This document shows positions 35,578 through 43,995 of a DNA stretch of 64,000 nucleotides, piece after piece. Every line of letters starts with the position of its first letter. The stretch's first letter is position 1. The position numbers and the translations under genes are program-made. This stretch comes from JAUWOY01 sp034431315 (GTDB lineage Bacteria > Chloroflexota > Anaerolineae > VGOG01), in the NCBI GenBank assembly GCA_034431315.1, contig DAOUDK010000132.1:1-64000 (forward strand), read 5' to 3'. The notes under the pieces were generated by a model. That model was not told the origin of the DNA. It did no database searches and saw only the letters and a list, made by a program, of their open reading frames with translations.

Positions 35578-36332
35578 GGTTGCGAGATAAGGTTTCAATA
35601 GTCACCGGTGGAGCTAAGGGCATTGGTCGAGGCATATCCCTTAGATTTGCTGAGGAAGGGAGCAGAGTAGTCATTGCCCAACGTGATCCTGTAACCGGGC
35701 ACGAAATCGTTCAAGAGATTGAGGATGGGGGAGGTACTGCTCTTTTTATATCTACCGATGTCAGCGTGAAAGAGCAAGTGGACAATCTCATCGAAGAGAC
35801 CCTGAGGAACTTTGGTCAAATCGACGTCCTGGTCAACAACGCAGCCATCACCATGTGCTACGAACCACTCCTGGAGATGTCGCTGGAGAGTTGGCAACGA
35901 GTCATAGATGTCAACCTCACCGGTGTGTTCTTGTGCTCCCAAGCAGCCGCTCGGCACATGGTGGAAAGGAGATATGGCAAGATCATCAATATCGGGTCAG
36001 TGGGCAGTTTCATGCCTGAAAGAGACTGCCCTCACTATTGCGCCGCGAAAGGCGGCGTAATAATGTTAACCAAGAGCATGGCTTTGGACCTAGCCCCTTT
36101 CAATATCTCCGTCAACGCCATCGCTCCCGGTGCTATCATGACCGAAAAGGTGCGCGAGGTGTTGCAGGATCAGGATCTCCAAGGGCATGCCACCGGCCCG
36201 TCCAAGATCCCCTTGGCCCGATTTGGGGAAGTCGAAGAAGTGGCGGCTGCGGCTGTGTTCCTTGCCTCTGATGAGTCCAGCTATGTCCAGGGAGCCACGC
36301 TGGTCGTCGATGGCGGCTACCTCCTGACTTAG
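35574..36332 (+). CDS. Short-chain dehydrogenase/reductase
   Basis: This NAD(P)-dependent oxidoreductase has the classical SDR layout in 252 residues: TGGAKGIGRG (11-20) for the cofactor, NNAAI (88-92), catalytic Ser142, Tyr155 and Lys159 (YCAAK). The C-terminal VQGATLVVDGGYL is typical of FabG-like members. The GTG start at 35574 overlaps the ATPase stop (GTGA). Its tight coupling with the importer suggests it oxidises the imported compound, probably a secondary alcohol or polyol; this is inferred. Confidence 0.9.
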   Translation: MRLRDKVSIVTGGAKGIGRGISLRFAEEGSRVVIAQRDPVTGHEIVQEIEDGGGTALFISTDVSVKEQVDNLIEETLRNFGQIDVLVNNAAITMCYEPLLEMSLESWQRVIDVNLTGVFLCSQAAARHMVERRYGKIINIGSVGSFMPERDCPHYCAAKGGVIMLTKSMALDLAPFNISVNAIAPGAIMTEKVREVLQDQDLQGHATGPSKIPLARFGEVEEVAAAAVFLASDESSYVQGATLVVDGGYLLT

Positions 36333-36362
36333 CTGGTGTGATGGATCCTGGGGAGGGTGATC

Positions 36363-37103
36363 GTGAAGCTCACGGACATCGTCTATCTGGCCGGAAGTGG
36401 CTCACTGGGCTTTGGCTTGAGCGACGACCATGACTGCCATGTGTACCTGATTGATGGTGGTGAAGAGGCGGCCCTCATAGATGCCGGCGCTGGACTGAAG
36501 CCGGAGGCCATCCTCGAAAACGTGATCGCTGATGGCCTGTCTCTAGACCGAATTCGTTATCTATTGCTGACCCACGGACATGCCGATCACGCGGCAGGCG
36601 CAGCCTATCTACGGGAAAGACTGAATCTGCAAGTAATGGCCTCGCATGAGATTGCCGATGTCTTGAGAAATGGCGACGAGAGGGCGATCAGCCTGGATGC
36701 CGCCCGTGAGATCGGTGGCTACCCTCCCGAGTGTCGTCTTCGGCCATGCCCGGTGGATCGAACCCTGAAAGACGGAGACAGGATTAGAGTCGGGAGGAGC
36801 GAGTTATCGGTTATTGAGACCCCCGGGCACTCAAGGGGTTGTCTCAGCTTCCTAATGCAAGTTGGCGGTAGGACCTACCTCTTCTGTGGGGATAGCCTCT
36901 TCTTTGGTGGCAAGTTGGCCCTTCAGAACATACCGGATTGTGACCTTCAAGAGTCCTTGAAAACCGTGTGTAAGCTGGGGAAGCTATCGGTCGATGTGTT
37001 TCTGCCCGGGCACCTGGGCCTTTCGCTGAGTGCCGGCCAGCGCCACATCGAAGCGGCCCTGCAGGTGATGGCTGGCCTTGGAATCCCGCCCAACATCATG
37101 TAA
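36363..37103 (+). CDS. Metallo-beta-lactamase-fold hydrolase
   Basis: This zinc hydrolase has the motif LLTHGHADHAAGA with the H-x-H-x-D-H ligands, then ETPGHSRGCLSF and GDSLFFGG carrying the later His and Asp ligands. At about 246 residues it is like glyoxalase II or lactonase members. GTG 36363 lies six bases after GGGAGG; GTG 36357 abuts it. It might hydrolyse a thioester, lactone or ester in the pathway, but the substrate is not known. Confidence 0.88.
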   Translation: MKLTDIVYLAGSGSLGFGLSDDHDCHVYLIDGGEEAALIDAGAGLKPEAILENVIADGLSLDRIRYLLLTHGHADHAAGAAYLRERLNLQVMASHEIADVLRNGDERAISLDAAREIGGYPPECRLRPCPVDRTLKDGDRIRVGRSELSVIETPGHSRGCLSFLMQVGGRTYLFCGDSLFFGGKLALQNIPDCDLQESLKTVCKLGKLSVDVFLPGHLGLSLSAGQRHIEAALQVMAGLGIPPNIM

Positions 37104-37115
37104 GGAGAGTTCATC

Positions 37116-38357
37116 GTGTCAAGCAAAGCAGAAGCAAGTTTGCTGCAGTACCTAGAAGAACGCCGAGGGGAAATCATAGATTTCGCGGGCGACTTGATCC
37201 GTGCCCCCAGCCCAAATCCGCCCGGCGATGAGCGGCCGGTGGTGCAAGTCCTGATGGACCGGCTAACCCATTTCGGGTTGGAGGCAGAGGTGGTCGCCAA
37301 GATCCCGGAGCGGCCCAACTTGCTCGCCAAGGTGCCCGGGGAGGGGGCCGGGCAGCGGCTGATCATGAACGGGCACATCGACACCAAACCCCCCGGAAAT
37401 CTGGAGGCGTGGAAGACGGATCCCTATAAGCCAACGATCATTGATGACCAGCTTTGTGGGCTAGGTTCTGTGGATATGAAGGGGCAAGTTGCTGCCCTGA
37501 CCTATGCCGCCATTGCGCTTGCCGCTACCTCAGTGCCGTTCAAAGGAGAATTCATCTTGGCGTTCTCAGCAGACGAGGAGTGTGGCTCGGACTATGGGGC
37601 GAGGTATCTGCTACGAGAACATGGGTTGAAGGGCGATGCGGCCCTCATCGCGGAACCCAGCAGTATTCACCGAGATTGGGAGTATCTGGGTCTTGTGTCG
37701 CGCGGATTCACGGGTTTCAGAATCAAGGTGCATGGAACTCAGATGCATAGCAGCATCTCTGACATCTTGCCCTCTGTGAACGCCAGCACCAAGATGGCTT
37801 ATGTTCTCTGGCGATTGGGGAAGGACTTGAAGATTAATTTTCCGCCACACCCCCTGTATCCTAAAGGTGTAACTGTGAACCCGGGGGTGTTTCTGAGCGG
37901 AGGGGTCTATTACGGGGTTTTCCCAGGCTACGCCGAGTTCGGGGTAGACGTGCGCACCCTGCCGGGGATGACCAAAGAAGGGGTGAGGCGAGACGTTGAA
38001 GGTTTCTTGGATACTTTGCGACAGGAAGATCCTTCCCTACAGGTTGAGATGGCATTCGAGGAAGGCCCGCTGGCATGGAACGAAGCAACGGAGATATCGG
38101 CGCAGCATCCTATTGTCCGGGCAGCCCTACGTGCCTCAGAGCAGGTTCTCGGCTTTCAACCTAAGCTCGGGGGGTTTCCCGGAGGGACCGATGCTGGAAG
38201 CTTTCAGGGTCTGGGGGGTATCCCTACGATTCCCGCTTTCGGCCCAGGTCTCTTGCCTCTAGCTCACAGCCCGAATGAGCACATCTCCCTCGAAGGCATC
38301 ACTCAGGCGGCCAAGGTTTATGCATTGACGGCCCTATTCTATCTCGGTGAGCCCTAA
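37116..38357 (+). CDS. M20-family metallohydrolase (ArgE/DapE/carboxypeptidase G2 group)
   Basis: This dizinc amidohydrolase cleaves N-acyl amino acids or dipeptides. The first ligands are in MNGHIDT (His87, catalytic Asp89), the bridging Asp in LGSVDMKGQ, the catalytic Glu pair in SADEECGSDYG and a late His in LAHSPNEHISLEG. PGGTDAGSF is also typical. At 413 residues it has the catalytic and dimerisation domains. GTG 37116 follows AAGGAGAG. In this cluster it probably releases an amine or amino acid from an amide. Confidence 0.9.
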   Translation: MSSKAEASLLQYLEERRGEIIDFAGDLIRAPSPNPPGDERPVVQVLMDRLTHFGLEAEVVAKIPERPNLLAKVPGEGAGQRLIMNGHIDTKPPGNLEAWKTDPYKPTIIDDQLCGLGSVDMKGQVAALTYAAIALAATSVPFKGEFILAFSADEECGSDYGARYLLREHGLKGDAALIAEPSSIHRDWEYLGLVSRGFTGFRIKVHGTQMHSSISDILPSVNASTKMAYVLWRLGKDLKINFPPHPLYPKGVTVNPGVFLSGGVYYGVFPGYAEFGVDVRTLPGMTKEGVRRDVEGFLDTLRQEDPSLQVEMAFEEGPLAWNEATEISAQHPIVRAALRASEQVLGFQPKLGGFPGGTDAGSFQGLGGIPTIPAFGPGLLPLAHSPNEHISLEGITQAAKVYALTALFYLGEP

Positions 38358-38483
38358 TGCAGAAGTGAATGTTTGTCCACCATGGAGATAGGCCGGGTCT
38401 TGACGGCTAGAACAAACTAATACCTAGCAAGCCCTTCTGAGTCCAATAGCGACTTATGCTTGCTGCCCCTTCGGAGGGGTGTG

Positions 38484-39602
38484 ATGAATGTATACGAGAA
38501 ACTGGGGGTTCGTCGAGTCATAAACGCTTACGGGAATCTGACTCCACTGGGTGGATCGTTGATGGAGCCGGAGGTCGTCAAGGCGATGGCAGAAGCCGCC
38601 GGCTGGTTCGTAGACCTAAACGATCTTTTGAAGAAAGCAGGAGAACGGATTGCCAACCTGGTGGGAGTAGAAGGCGCCTTTATAACTTCCGGGGCGGCTG
38701 CCGGATTGGTGATCAGCACGGCAGCCTGCGTGGCTGGAAAAGATCCGGCCAAGATAGCCCGCCTGCCTGATACCACCGGGATGAAGAATGAGGTGATCAT
38801 ACATAAATGCCAGCGCAATGTTTGGGATCAAGCGGTACGGCAGGTAGGGGTTAAACTGGCCGAGATCGGGCTTTCGATGTGGACCGAGACGTGGGCACTG
38901 GAAAGCGCCATTAGCGACAACACCGCCGCGATTGTCTACTTCACTCATCATAACCAGGAGCAGTCCCTCCTCTTAGAGGAAGTCATCAGGATAGCCAAAG
39001 CTCATCAGCTACCGGTGATCGTGGATGCGGCTGCCGAGTTACCTCCTGTGGAAAACATCCACAGATTTAACGACATGGGTGCCGATCTGGTCCTTTTCAG
39101 CGGGGGCAAGATGATAAGAGGGCCACAGTGCACAGGTCTGATCCTTGGCCGCCAGGAGTTGATCGAAGCCTGTGCTCTCAACGCCAATCCCAACTTCAGC
39201 ATCGGCCGTCCAATGAAGGCGGGCAAGGAAGAGATTATCGGTTTGGTTAAGGCGGTGGAACTCTTCTTGGAGCACGATTTCCACACGGATCTGAAGCGCT
39301 GGGAGCGACAAGTTGCCCATTGTTTGGAGGTCTTTCGAGAACTCGAAGGGGTGAAGTCCAGGCGAGTCTTCCCAGGCGAGGATCCCGTGTTGCCTCGCTG
39401 GGTCCCCCGCGTTTATTTGACGTGGGATGAGAAGGTATTGGGTATTTCTCCAATGGAGGCGAGGAGGAAACTCTTAGAGGGGGAGCCCTCCATCGCTGTG
39501 GGGGAGATAATGGGAGGACTGAGTATAAACCCTATCGTGCTCGGCGATGGGGAAGAGGACGTCGTGGCCCGACGTGTGGTGGAGACACTGATGGGGAGTT
39601 GA
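38484..39602 (+). CDS. SelA-like PLP-dependent lyase/transferase
   Basis: This 372-residue fold-type I protein is of the SelA/D-glucosaminate-6-phosphate ammonia-lyase group. The opening YEKLGVRRVINAYGNLTPLG is diagnostic, as is the TSGAAAGLVISTAACV cofactor cup, DAAAELPP, and the Schiff-base Lys209 in FSGGKMIRGPQCTG. It is shorter than genuine SelA, and no selenocysteine tRNA or SelD is present, so selenium work is unlikely. Relatives make ammonia and keto acid by beta-elimination. The next intact gene is another RidA. ATG 38484 follows GGAGGGG. Confidence 0.82.
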   Translation: MNVYEKLGVRRVINAYGNLTPLGGSLMEPEVVKAMAEAAGWFVDLNDLLKKAGERIANLVGVEGAFITSGAAAGLVISTAACVAGKDPAKIARLPDTTGMKNEVIIHKCQRNVWDQAVRQVGVKLAEIGLSMWTETWALESAISDNTAAIVYFTHHNQEQSLLLEEVIRIAKAHQLPVIVDAAAELPPVENIHRFNDMGADLVLFSGGKMIRGPQCTGLILGRQELIEACALNANPNFSIGRPMKAGKEEIIGLVKAVELFLEHDFHTDLKRWERQVAHCLEVFRELEGVKSRRVFPGEDPVLPRWVPRVYLTWDEKVLGISPMEARRKLLEGEPSIAVGEIMGGLSINPIVLGDGEEDVVARRVVETLMGS

Positions 39603-39749
39603 TACATTAGTCGTTATGCAGGCGTTATGGGTACTCACCATTTAGGATCATGAGTGAGCTCTAGCAATGATATGTGCACTTTACCCTCGAGGCGGTCTCT
39701 GCCTAACTCCATAAACCTACATTAGCCGTATTATACGAGGAGGTATATT

Positions 39750-40139
39750 ATGCAACCACGCCCAGTGAACCTAAGACCCGGGGCGCTTATTTCGGCAGCG
39801 ATTGTCGTCGGTAATCTTGTTTTTACCTCAGGCCATGTTGGCTGGGTGCCTGAAACCCGTGAGACGCCGGCCGGCATCAAGGCTCAGACGGCACAAGCGT
39901 TGGAGAATTTGAAATCTGTCTTGGAAGCAGCGGGCACTTCCCTAGAACACGTCGTCAAGGTGAACGTCTTCCTCACCAACATTGCTGATGATTTTGCAGC
40001 CATGAACCAGGTCTTTCGCCGTTATTTCCCCAACAATCCGCCGGCCCGCACCACAGTCGGCGTCGCTGCGCTGGCGCGTCCTGGCCTGTTGGTTGAGATC
40101 GAGATGGTTGCCCTGCTGCCCGATGAAGGTACATCGTGA
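39750..40139 (+). CDS. RidA-family enamine/imine deaminase (copy 2)
   Basis: This is a 129-residue paralogue of the protein at 30283, of the same length and with matching DNA for most of the gene. Family segments include GNLVFTSGHVGWVPETRE and YFPNNPPARTTVGVAALAR. ATG 39750 follows GAGGAGG. It follows the SelA-like gene, whose reaction may release an enamine that RidA would hydrolyse. Its stop overlaps the GTG of a dead creatininase gene, as copy 1 does. Confidence 0.9.
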   Translation: MQPRPVNLRPGALISAAIVVGNLVFTSGHVGWVPETRETPAGIKAQTAQALENLKSVLEAAGTSLEHVVKVNVFLTNIADDFAAMNQVFRRYFPNNPPARTTVGVAALARPGLLVEIEMVALLPDEGTS

Positions 40140-40435
40140 CCACGCCGCCGACCTTTGTTCTGCCCCGCATTTCCTGGCCGGAGGTCCGGTCAGCACTGGA
40201 GACTGTGCACCTGGCGCTCATCCCCACCGGTTCCTGCGAGTAACACGGCCCCTACATGACACTGGATATAGACGCCGCCATCTGCTATGCTTTGACCGAA
40301 CGGCTGGTCCAGCGCCTTGGAGGCCATAGCGGCAAAGGGAGCGGCCAAGATAGGCTGGGAGGCAAATGCACCATTCTGGAGATGACCCAGATCAAGGCCA
40401 TTGCGATAGACATAGAGAACGTAAGGCGAGAATAA
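40136..40435 (+). pseudogene. Creatininase-family gene, inactivated
   Basis: A GTG overlapping the RidA stop opens a frame with MTTPPTFVLPRISWPEVRSA, and then LIPTGSCE, the start of a creatininase-family metal amidohydrolase. The stop TAA at 40241 stands where the family has Gln in the EQHGPH metal-binding motif. Read-through continues HGPYMTLDIDAAICYALTER, LVQRLGG, then similarity ends. Only about 65 of the usual 250 residues survive. A single C-to-T change (CAA to TAA) would explain the stop. Confidence 0.78.
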
Positions 40436-40453
40436 TGAACATAAGGAGCGAAG

Positions 40454-41917
40454 ATGCGTGTAGCCATCGGCGGCATCGTCCACGAGACTCATACCTTCTC
40501 CAGCGCACCTACCACCCTCGAATCCTTCCGAGCGCGGCACTTCCTACTAGGAGAGGACCTTTTCACCTTTGCGGGAACTAAGACCTCCCTAGGAGGGGCC
40601 ATTGAGGCCGCCAAGAAGGAGGAAGGACTGGAACTGATTCCCACTTTGTACGCGGCTGCCACCCCCAGCGGCTTGGTTACGCGCCAGGCCTTTGACCATC
40701 TCTCGGCCTTGCTGTTAGATAGCATCGAGAGGGCTAAACTCCTCGATGGACTATTTCTAGTCCTTCACGGAGCCATGGTGGTGGAGGGAATAGATGACGC
40801 GGAAGGCCACCTTCTGGCAAAGGCACGAGATCTGGTGGGCGAGGGAACCCCTATAGTTGCCACCCTCGATTTCCACGCCAATATCAGCCCCTTGATGGTA
40901 GAGAAGGCTGATATCTTGGTAGGATACGATACCTATCCCCACATAGATGCTTACGAACGGGCTCTGGAAGCAGGGCGACTTCTGGCCGCCACGCTCCGGA
41001 GAGAATTGAGGCCCACGGTGGCCCTACGCAAGCCTCCCCTCATGCCAATGCCCCAAGGGATGTACACCGATCGTTCTCCTATGAAGGAGCTCATCGAAGT
41101 GGCTCACGACATGGAGCGAGAGGATAAGGTGGTCACCATAACCGTGGCCGGAGGGTTCCCTTACTCCGACATCGAAGTCGCGGGGATGGGAATAGTTGTC
41201 ACCACTGATGGAGATCAACAATTGGCAGAGGCCAAGGCCGAAGAACTGGCTAACCTGGCCTGGGAGAGGCGCAGCCAATTCCTGGTCAACGCCGTGCCAG
41301 TGGAGGAGGCCGTGAGGCAAGCCATGGAGGCTCGGGAAGGACCGGTCATACTGGTGGATGGAGCTGATAACATCGGGGGAGGAGCACCTGGCGACGGCAC
41401 CGTGCTGTTACGAGAACTCTTGGTCCAAGGGGCCCAGGGAGCAGTGGTGACCATCGCCGATCGGGAAGCAGTAGCTCAAGCCATCGAGGCCGGAGTAGGG
41501 CAAGAGGTAGAACTCCTGGTAGGTGGCAAGACCGACGACCTCCATGGCGAGCCGGTGGTAGTCAAGGGACGGGTACATTTGATCTCTGAGGGGTCATACA
41601 CCCGCAAAGGGCCTTACATGACCGGAGAGCGGGTGGACATGGGACGAACCGTAGTCCTGCATTGCGAGGGGATGAATCTGGTGTTAATGGAGAAGAAGAC
41701 TCCACCCTTCGATGCAGAACACCTACACTCTTTGGGGATCGAGCCATCTGAGGCGCGGATAATCGTGGTCAAATCGGCCATCGCTTGGCGCGCCGCCTTT
41801 GGCTCTATGGCCAAGGAAGTGATTGACGTTGACACACCGGGGCTATGCAGCATACACCTGGAACGCTTCCCCTATCGCAAGATTCGCCGAGCGATATTCC
41901 CTTTGGACAAGATATAG
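40454..41917 (+). CDS. M81-family metallopeptidase-like protein (MlrC type)
   Basis: MlrC relatives are zinc enzymes; the founder acts late in microcystin breakdown. The 487-residue protein begins MRVAIGGIVHETHTFSSAPT, has HGAMVVEGIDDAEGHLL, and the metal-site pair LDFHANIS and GYDTYPHID, then the C-terminal domain with VRVHLIS-like beta strands. ATG 40454 follows AAGGAGCG. Homologues are common in amino-compound catabolic operons with unknown substrates; an amide, lactam or peptide bond is likely the target. Confidence 0.88.
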   Translation: MRVAIGGIVHETHTFSSAPTTLESFRARHFLLGEDLFTFAGTKTSLGGAIEAAKKEEGLELIPTLYAAATPSGLVTRQAFDHLSALLLDSIERAKLLDGLFLVLHGAMVVEGIDDAEGHLLAKARDLVGEGTPIVATLDFHANISPLMVEKADILVGYDTYPHIDAYERALEAGRLLAATLRRELRPTVALRKPPLMPMPQGMYTDRSPMKELIEVAHDMEREDKVVTITVAGGFPYSDIEVAGMGIVVTTDGDQQLAEAKAEELANLAWERRSQFLVNAVPVEEAVRQAMEAREGPVILVDGADNIGGGAPGDGTVLLRELLVQGAQGAVVTIADREAVAQAIEAGVGQEVELLVGGKTDDLHGEPVVVKGRVHLISEGSYTRKGPYMTGERVDMGRTVVLHCEGMNLVLMEKKTPPFDAEHLHSLGIEPSEARIIVVKSAIAWRAAFGSMAKEVIDVDTPGLCSIHLERFPYRKIRRAIFPLDKI

Positions 41918-41927
41918 GTAGGTGAGC

Positions 41928-43943
41928 ATGAACTACCAGAAATACGGTTTCATTGCTCCTCGCAGTGGGATTGCGACAAGCGCTGATGAGGCGGTCGCCT
42001 TGGCTGCCAGGCTCGGCTTCCCGGCAGTCTTGAAGATAGTCTCCCCTGATGTGATCCACAAAACTGATGTGGGGGGCGTTGAATTGGGCCTCGATTCCGA
42101 GAATGACGTTAGGGCAGCCTTCTCTCGCATCATGAGCAGCGTTCGTGAAAAGGCACCTCAAGCTCGGATCGAGGGTATCAGCGTGGAAGAGATGTGCAAG
42201 GATGGAGTGGAGGTTATCATTGGACTCAACAACGATCAGCAATTTGGCCCAGTCATCATGTTTGGATTGGGCGGGATATTTACCGAGGTTCTGCACGACG
42301 TCGTTTTTCGCGTCTTGCCGATTACTCGGGATGATGCACGAGACATGATCCAAGAGATAAGGGGACGTCCTATCTTGGAAGGGTATAGAGGACAGCCTCC
42401 TGTTTCCAAGGAGATGTTGGTTGAACTTCTGCTGAACGCCAGTCGCATGGGGCTAGATCTGGCAGACAGGTTGGAGTCGGTGGACTTGAATCCAATTGTA
42501 GTTTGGGAAGACCAGCATCGGGTTCTGGACGCCAAGATCCTGCTTCGTTCTGAAAGAGTTGTCATTACAGAGAGCGAGCCCGATACCTCGTACCTTGACA
42601 CTTTTTTCAAAGCGAAATCGGTGGCGCTAATCGGGGCCTCGGCCACGCCGGGGAAGATCGGTAACGCCGTCCTCGATAGCCTGGCCAAGCACGAGTACAA
42701 GGGCAAGGTCTATCCAGTCAATCCAGGGCGTGACGAGGTGATGGGTTTGAAAGCCTATCCCTCGCTCTCAAGCATTCCTGATGCTGTTGATCTGGTAGTG
42801 GTGACCATTGCACTGTCCATGGTTCCAGACATCATCTCCGAATGTGCAGCGAAGGGTGTTCACAATATGATCATAATCTCAGGCGGAGGCAAAGAATTAG
42901 GTGGCGAGAGAAAAGAGTTGGAGGCCACCATCAAAAGTTTGGCCAAGCAGAATGATCTACGTATCATCGGTTGCAACTGCATAGGGATCTTTGACGGCGA
43001 AACGCGCCTTGACACCTTCTTTCAAGTCCATGAGCGGATGGTACGCCCTAAGAAGGGCTCTATTGCTATGCTTACCCAATCGGGGACCGTGGGTGCCGCA
43101 TTCCTGGAAGCAGCCCAGGATGTGGGAGTGAGCAAGTTCGTCAGTTACGGTAACCGCATAGATGTTGATGAGGCAGATCTCATCGCTTACTTGGCCAATG
43201 ACCCCAACACGGAGGTGATCGCCTGCTACATCGAAGGCTTGGGAGATGGTAGGAAATTCTTCTCCACCGCCCGGCAGGTATCTGAGAAAAAGCCCATCGT
43301 GGTTTTTAAGGCAGGGCGTTCCCGGCAAGCTGCAAGAGCTTCCATTTCCCATACGGGTTTCTTTGGGGGAACGTACGGTGTTAGCGAGGGGGCCTTTAGG
43401 CAGGCAAACCTTGTCACTGTTGATAGCTTTGAGGAACTGTTGGCTGTGGCTAAAGCTCTGGCTCTGCAGCCTCGGGCCCGAGGACCCAAGATAGCCATGA
43501 TCAGCAACGGAGCGGGAACGATGGTCCAGGCCATGGATCTACTTGAGGAATACGGATTGGAAATGGGACCTCTTGCAGTCGAGTCAGTAGCCAAATTGGA
43601 GACGGTTTACCCCCCCTACTACTTGGTGCAGAATCCTGTAGACGTGACCGGTTCGGCGACCAGCGCGGACTATGAGATAGGGATCGGGACCTTGCTCGAA
43701 GATCCCAACGTGGACATCGTCATGCCCTGGTTCGTATTTCAAGATACCCCACTGGATGAAGGCATTGTGGATATCTTGGGCAAGTTATCCGAAGGGTATG
43801 ATAAGCCTATCCTTTGTGGGGCAATAGGAGGAGAATATACTCAGAGGATATCGCGGGCCATCCAACAGAAGAATGTGCCTGTCTACCATTCTATCCGAGA
43901 GTGGATGGCTGCTGCCCGAGGAGTGGCCCCATTGAGGCATTAG
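41928..43943 (+). CDS. NDP-forming acyl-CoA synthetase, beta-alpha fusion
   Basis: This enzyme converts acyl-CoA, NDP and phosphate to acid, NTP and CoA, or the reverse. The 671-residue chain starts with the ATP-grasp (beta) domain (GFPAVLKIVSPDVIHKTDVG, PVIMFGLGGIFTEV), followed from about residue 220 by the CoA-binding Rossmann domain (SVALIGASATPGKIGNAVLD) and ligase domains with the phosphohistidine loop ISHTGFFGG. This order is the reverse of the more common alpha-beta fusion. It can conserve energy as ATP at the end of the pathway. ATG 41928 is preferred to GTG 41922. Confidence 0.88.
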   Translation: MNYQKYGFIAPRSGIATSADEAVALAARLGFPAVLKIVSPDVIHKTDVGGVELGLDSENDVRAAFSRIMSSVREKAPQARIEGISVEEMCKDGVEVIIGLNNDQQFGPVIMFGLGGIFTEVLHDVVFRVLPITRDDARDMIQEIRGRPILEGYRGQPPVSKEMLVELLLNASRMGLDLADRLESVDLNPIVVWEDQHRVLDAKILLRSERVVITESEPDTSYLDTFFKAKSVALIGASATPGKIGNAVLDSLAKHEYKGKVYPVNPGRDEVMGLKAYPSLSSIPDAVDLVVVTIALSMVPDIISECAAKGVHNMIIISGGGKELGGERKELEATIKSLAKQNDLRIIGCNCIGIFDGETRLDTFFQVHERMVRPKKGSIAMLTQSGTVGAAFLEAAQDVGVSKFVSYGNRIDVDEADLIAYLANDPNTEVIACYIEGLGDGRKFFSTARQVSEKKPIVVFKAGRSRQAARASISHTGFFGGTYGVSEGAFRQANLVTVDSFEELLAVAKALALQPRARGPKIAMISNGAGTMVQAMDLLEEYGLEMGPLAVESVAKLETVYPPYYLVQNPVDVTGSATSADYEIGIGTLLEDPNVDIVMPWFVFQDTPLDEGIVDILGKLSEGYDKPILCGAIGGEYTQRISRAIQQKNVPVYHSIREWMAAARGVAPLRH

Positions 43944-43995
43944 AGCTCGCTACTAAGAAACATCAACCTTTATATTCAGAAAGGAGCATTTCGAA

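Noticed and set aside
38484..39602. True selenocysteine synthase SelA
   Set aside because: It is shorter than SelA and no selenocysteine tRNA, SelB or SelD is present; the catabolic context favours a SelA-like lyase.
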